DNA from: Nymphaea colorata
Lineage: Eukaryota; Streptophyta; Magnoliopsida; Nymphaeales; Nymphaeaceae
Direction of reading: 5' to 3'
Assembly (NCBI RefSeq): GCF_008831285.2
Contig: NC_045139.1
Span: 6,480,204 to 6,544,203, forward strand
Length of the DNA: 64,000 nt
Part shown: positions 60,960 to 64,000 of the stretch, one piece after another
Numbering within the stretch: the first letter of the stretch is position 1
How the letters are laid out: each line of letters starts with the position of its first letter
Notes under the pieces: generated by a model
The model's database searches: none
Told to the model about the DNA's origin: nothing
Seen by the model: only the letters and a program-made list of their open reading frames with translations
Position numbers and translations under genes: made by a program

Positions 60960-63900
60960 ATGGCTAGCGACTTGGATGATGGAAGAAGACTGGATTTGGT
61001 GGAGACGGTCCTTAACTGGTCAGTGGAAGATATATTCAATGAAGATCTTCTGAAGGACAAGGTAAACGGCTTCATCCTTTTTTGGTAGTCACTAGATGCA
61101 GTTAAATTTGCACAGATTGATCAGTAAAGCAAGCAGGCAGTTGTTTTTAATCGTCTATCGATGAGCACACTTAGGTGGAGAGACTTTGTCACTGATCAAT
61201 CTAATGAGTATGCATGTGGGATGGCGTTGAAATTTTCATGGTAGATGGAGCGATGGCAGCTATGAATCGGTGGACCGGTGCCTTTTACGTTGAAATTTCA
61301 GATTAAGAAATTGTTTCCGTAAGAATGTTGAGACTAAAATTTTATTCATTAATATGTACGCATATTAATAGAATAATTGTGCATATTTGAGTTTTATATT
61401 GATTTTCCTAGAAAAACATTGATAAAAATTTTAAAAGATCAAATTATACTAAAAATAAATTTTCCCCAGATTGTGGAAACGCAATTTTTGTCATAATATT
61501 GAGATTTTGCATTTTTTTTGTTCCTTATTATTTCATATTTAGCGCAATATTTTTGAAAACGCCCACGATGTTTGTGACAATTGCTTAAATTTGCAGCGGT
61601 TGCCTCGTAAGATATTTGAGGGCATTCATAAAATGTGTTTTTAACTCTAGAAAATAAAAAATGTGAAAAAAGCACGTATAATATGTGTTTTTTCATGGTT
61701 TTCATATTTTTATTAATTTTTCTGTTCATAATTTTTATAATTTATTAAATGTTTTGAATTTTTAAAAATTTGCTGAGAAATTCTCAAGATTTACAACTTT
61801 GTAAGTATTAGACTCGAGAAATTTTTCGCCATACACATATGTGGCAATGGTTTCAACTTTCAACCCATCTTTAACCTGAAGCCACTTTTTGAAAGTTGTC
61901 CGTCAAAAGTGAAGCCTCTATATGGAAACTGGGGAACGTGAGGATCATCTTTGGGAAATTAAACATAAATGGTCCATAAATGAAAACTTATTTATAAAGT
62001 ACAATTGCTCATTTTATTATTGTTCTACTAAATTCCGTTAATCTGCTAGACTGCTACAGGGCAGCATACGTTTACGAAAGTCCTCACTATTTGTGCTAAA
62101 CTACTACAGGGAAGCATACATTTACGAAAGTCCTCACTATTTGAGGTATTCAGGTGTAAGTAAGTGGGACGTAGGAAGGAGGGATGTTGGTAGTGGCAGT
62201 ACAATTTGTTTACTATGCAAGTTTCTCGGTTGCAGAATTGAACTAAATCTCCTGCTCTGCAGGTCAAGGAGATTCCTTTCGAATTTTCATCAGTTGAAGA
62301 TCACCTGGGATCTTTTATATTTCCTCTGGTTGACGACACTCGAGCTGAACTGTGTTCAAGCTTGGAGAGAATTAAAGATCTTCCTTCAGCGGGGATAGTT
62401 ATGAAGAAATCCAAGCGACAGTCTTGCGGTTATGATGTTCGAATTCGCTTTTGGGAGACTGAGTATATTGTCGATTATGATAAATCCGATGCAGTACATG
62501 TGGGTGACCTTGTAATTATATCAACTCTACGACCTAATCAAGTCTCTGACTTGGGTAGGTATGGAGCCGCTTATTTTCTTGCCTTAGTAACTGACGTTCC
62601 AGAAGACATGGAATTCAGAAGAATGCTGTCAATAAAGGCATCGAAATGCATGAAGTTAACCGGTGGCGAGGAGAAATTTACATCTTTGAAAATTTTGATG
62701 AATTTAACGACAATCAAAAGGATTCATACTGCACTGAAGATGCAATATGCTAATGTAAATTTGAAGATCATCAGAAACGTCCTCCGTGTTAAGTCCTGGG
62801 TGCGTCAATTTTATTTTTCTTGCGTTTCCCTTTTTTGCATTCTGTAAAGTATTTTTTGTCTTTCCATCTGGTCGTGCTGAAGCAAGTCCAATTTCATGGG
62901 TTCTAAAGTTGCGGTTCTAAGACGTATATACAAACTTTTTCTCTTTTTAAATCTTGGAAATGTTCTCTTCTAGGAACGGGAAGCTTGTATGATCTGTGCA
63001 TCTGAGCAGTGTGAGGACTCTTTCAGAGAATCTCTAGTTTCATCTCTGAGCCAGTATAATTTAAATGATTCGCAAGTTAGCGCTATATCTTCTGCCATTT
63101 CAACGATCAAATGCACGCATTCACATGCAGTGAAACTCATCCAGGGGCCTCCTGGAACAGGGAAGACAAATACTGTCTCTAAACTTTTGTGGACACTATT
63201 ACAACAGAACTTTACCATCCTTACTTGTGCATCAACCAATGTTGCAATTAAGGAGGTTGCATCACGTGTCCTTAAGTTAGTTAGAGACTCAAATTGGGGC
63301 TCCAGAGATTACATGCATGGTTGTTTCTTAGGAGATATATTGTTGGTTGGCAACAAAGAAAGACTGAGCCTTGATGTTGATGATGATCTGAATGAAATAT
63401 TTCTCGACCATCGAGTTGCTAGGCTTAGTGAATGCCTTGATCTACGCACTGGATGGGAGCATAAGCTAGCATCAATGATCAAATTTCTTGACACGTGTGC
63501 CTTTGAGTACAATAGGTGCACAGCTGATATGGACAGTAAAGCTGCAGTATGCTTTGTGGATTTTTTGAGACCACGCTTCGACTCTATTGCAGTAACCCTT
63601 GAAGATTATGCTGTCATTATATCGACACATCTGCCCAGAGAGTTTATATCGGACCTTGAGATAGAATATATTGACTTGCTTCTCAAGTTGCTCTCTCATT
63701 TGAGAAAACTTATGTCTAGCATGGACAGCAGAAGTATAGAACTGGAAAGAATATTTTCAAGTCCTATGAACACTGACATTCCCGAAATTTCATCCACGAA
63801 AAACAGTCTGAATGATGTTTTTTCTGAAGGTGCTACCTGTAGGTCATTACAAGTGGTTAGAATTGCTTGCCTTGATACTCTTCAGTATCTTAAGAGATCT

Positions 63901-64000
63901 TTCAAACGATCCTCAATTGGGAGAAAGGATTTGTTGCGCTGTGCTTCTCTGGTTTTCTGCACCACCTCCAGTGCTGCTTTCTTACATAGTTTTGAGATCA
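60960..64000 (+). CDS. helicase C: SEN1/UPF1-like SF1 helicase, 3'-truncated by window
   Basis: Third paralogue of the cluster; predicted SF1 helicase, role unknown. Exons seen: 60960-61061, 62263-62799 and 62974 to beyond the window end, in phase 0 at both junctions as in A and B. At least 555 residues are visible. Exon 1 has NWSVEDIFNEDLLKDK (compare [16 protein letters not shown] in B). Exon 2 has [19 protein letters not shown] and NLTTIKRIHTALKMQ. Exon 3 has a CxxC pair (CMICASEQC), Walker A GPPGTGKT (271-278), CASTNVA and LGDILLVGNKERLSLDVDDD, and stays open to base 64000. The Walker B and C-terminal motifs lie outside the window. In motif Ia, Ser replaces the Pro of CAPTN. Intron 1 (1.2 kb) contains a tandem repeat at about 62050-62145. 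Confidence 0.9.
62050..62145. repeat. about 50-bp tandem repeat in helicase C intron 1
   Basis: ctacagggcagcatacg...cgaaagtcctcactatttg occurs twice (about 62053 and 62102) with four or so differences. Each copy carries a ctacag|gg acceptor-like site upstream of the real acceptor at 62262. Confidence 0.85.

Overview
This is nuclear DNA from a plant, almost certainly a flowering plant. The genes have spliceosomal GT-AG introns and belong to plant families: a CYP82-type cytochrome P450, a class III secretory peroxidase with the classical three introns, plant-type NDC1 and CTNNBL1, and SEN1/UPF1-like helicases. The space between them is AT-rich and full of microsatellites and transposon remnants. 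I cannot name the species. All exon coordinates were derived by hand from splice consensus, reading-frame phase and family similarity.

Layout. 1-11 kb: a broken CYP82-like gene (6663-8847, minus) among degenerate copies of its own exons, intron and flanks, bracketed by a large imperfect inverted repeat (2609-3400 against 10110-11201). 11-18 kb: gene-poor, with simple repeats, a scrambled peroxidase fragment (15469-15889) and a segmental repeat carrying a MITE (full copy 15892-16856, partial copies at 1462-2123 and 9378-9890). 18.3-20.0 kb: an intact class III peroxidase. 21.1-22.8 kb: a decayed LINE-1-type retrotransposon. 24.1-30.0 kb: CTNNBL1-like spliceosome-associated ARM protein (minus, 8 exons, one GC-AG intron). 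31.3-35.9 kb: nucleoporin NDC1 (minus, 4 exons). 36-39 kb: repeats only. 39-64 kb: three related SF1 helicase genes. A (plus) and B (minus) are convergent, B and C (plus) are divergent, and C runs off the window.

The CTNNBL1 and NDC1 genes are single-copy-type housekeeping genes (pre-mRNA splicing and nuclear pore). The helicases are a locally duplicated family with the same exon phases. The P450 and peroxidase are specialised-metabolism and cell-wall types and show most of the rearrangement. I see no operon-like cooperation and no clearly new biological system. The most informative observations are the internally documented 10-bp frameshift deletion in the P450, the inverted repeat around it, the GC-AG intron of CTNNBL1, the scrambled peroxidase fragment, and the helicase cluster with a charged insert in copy B.
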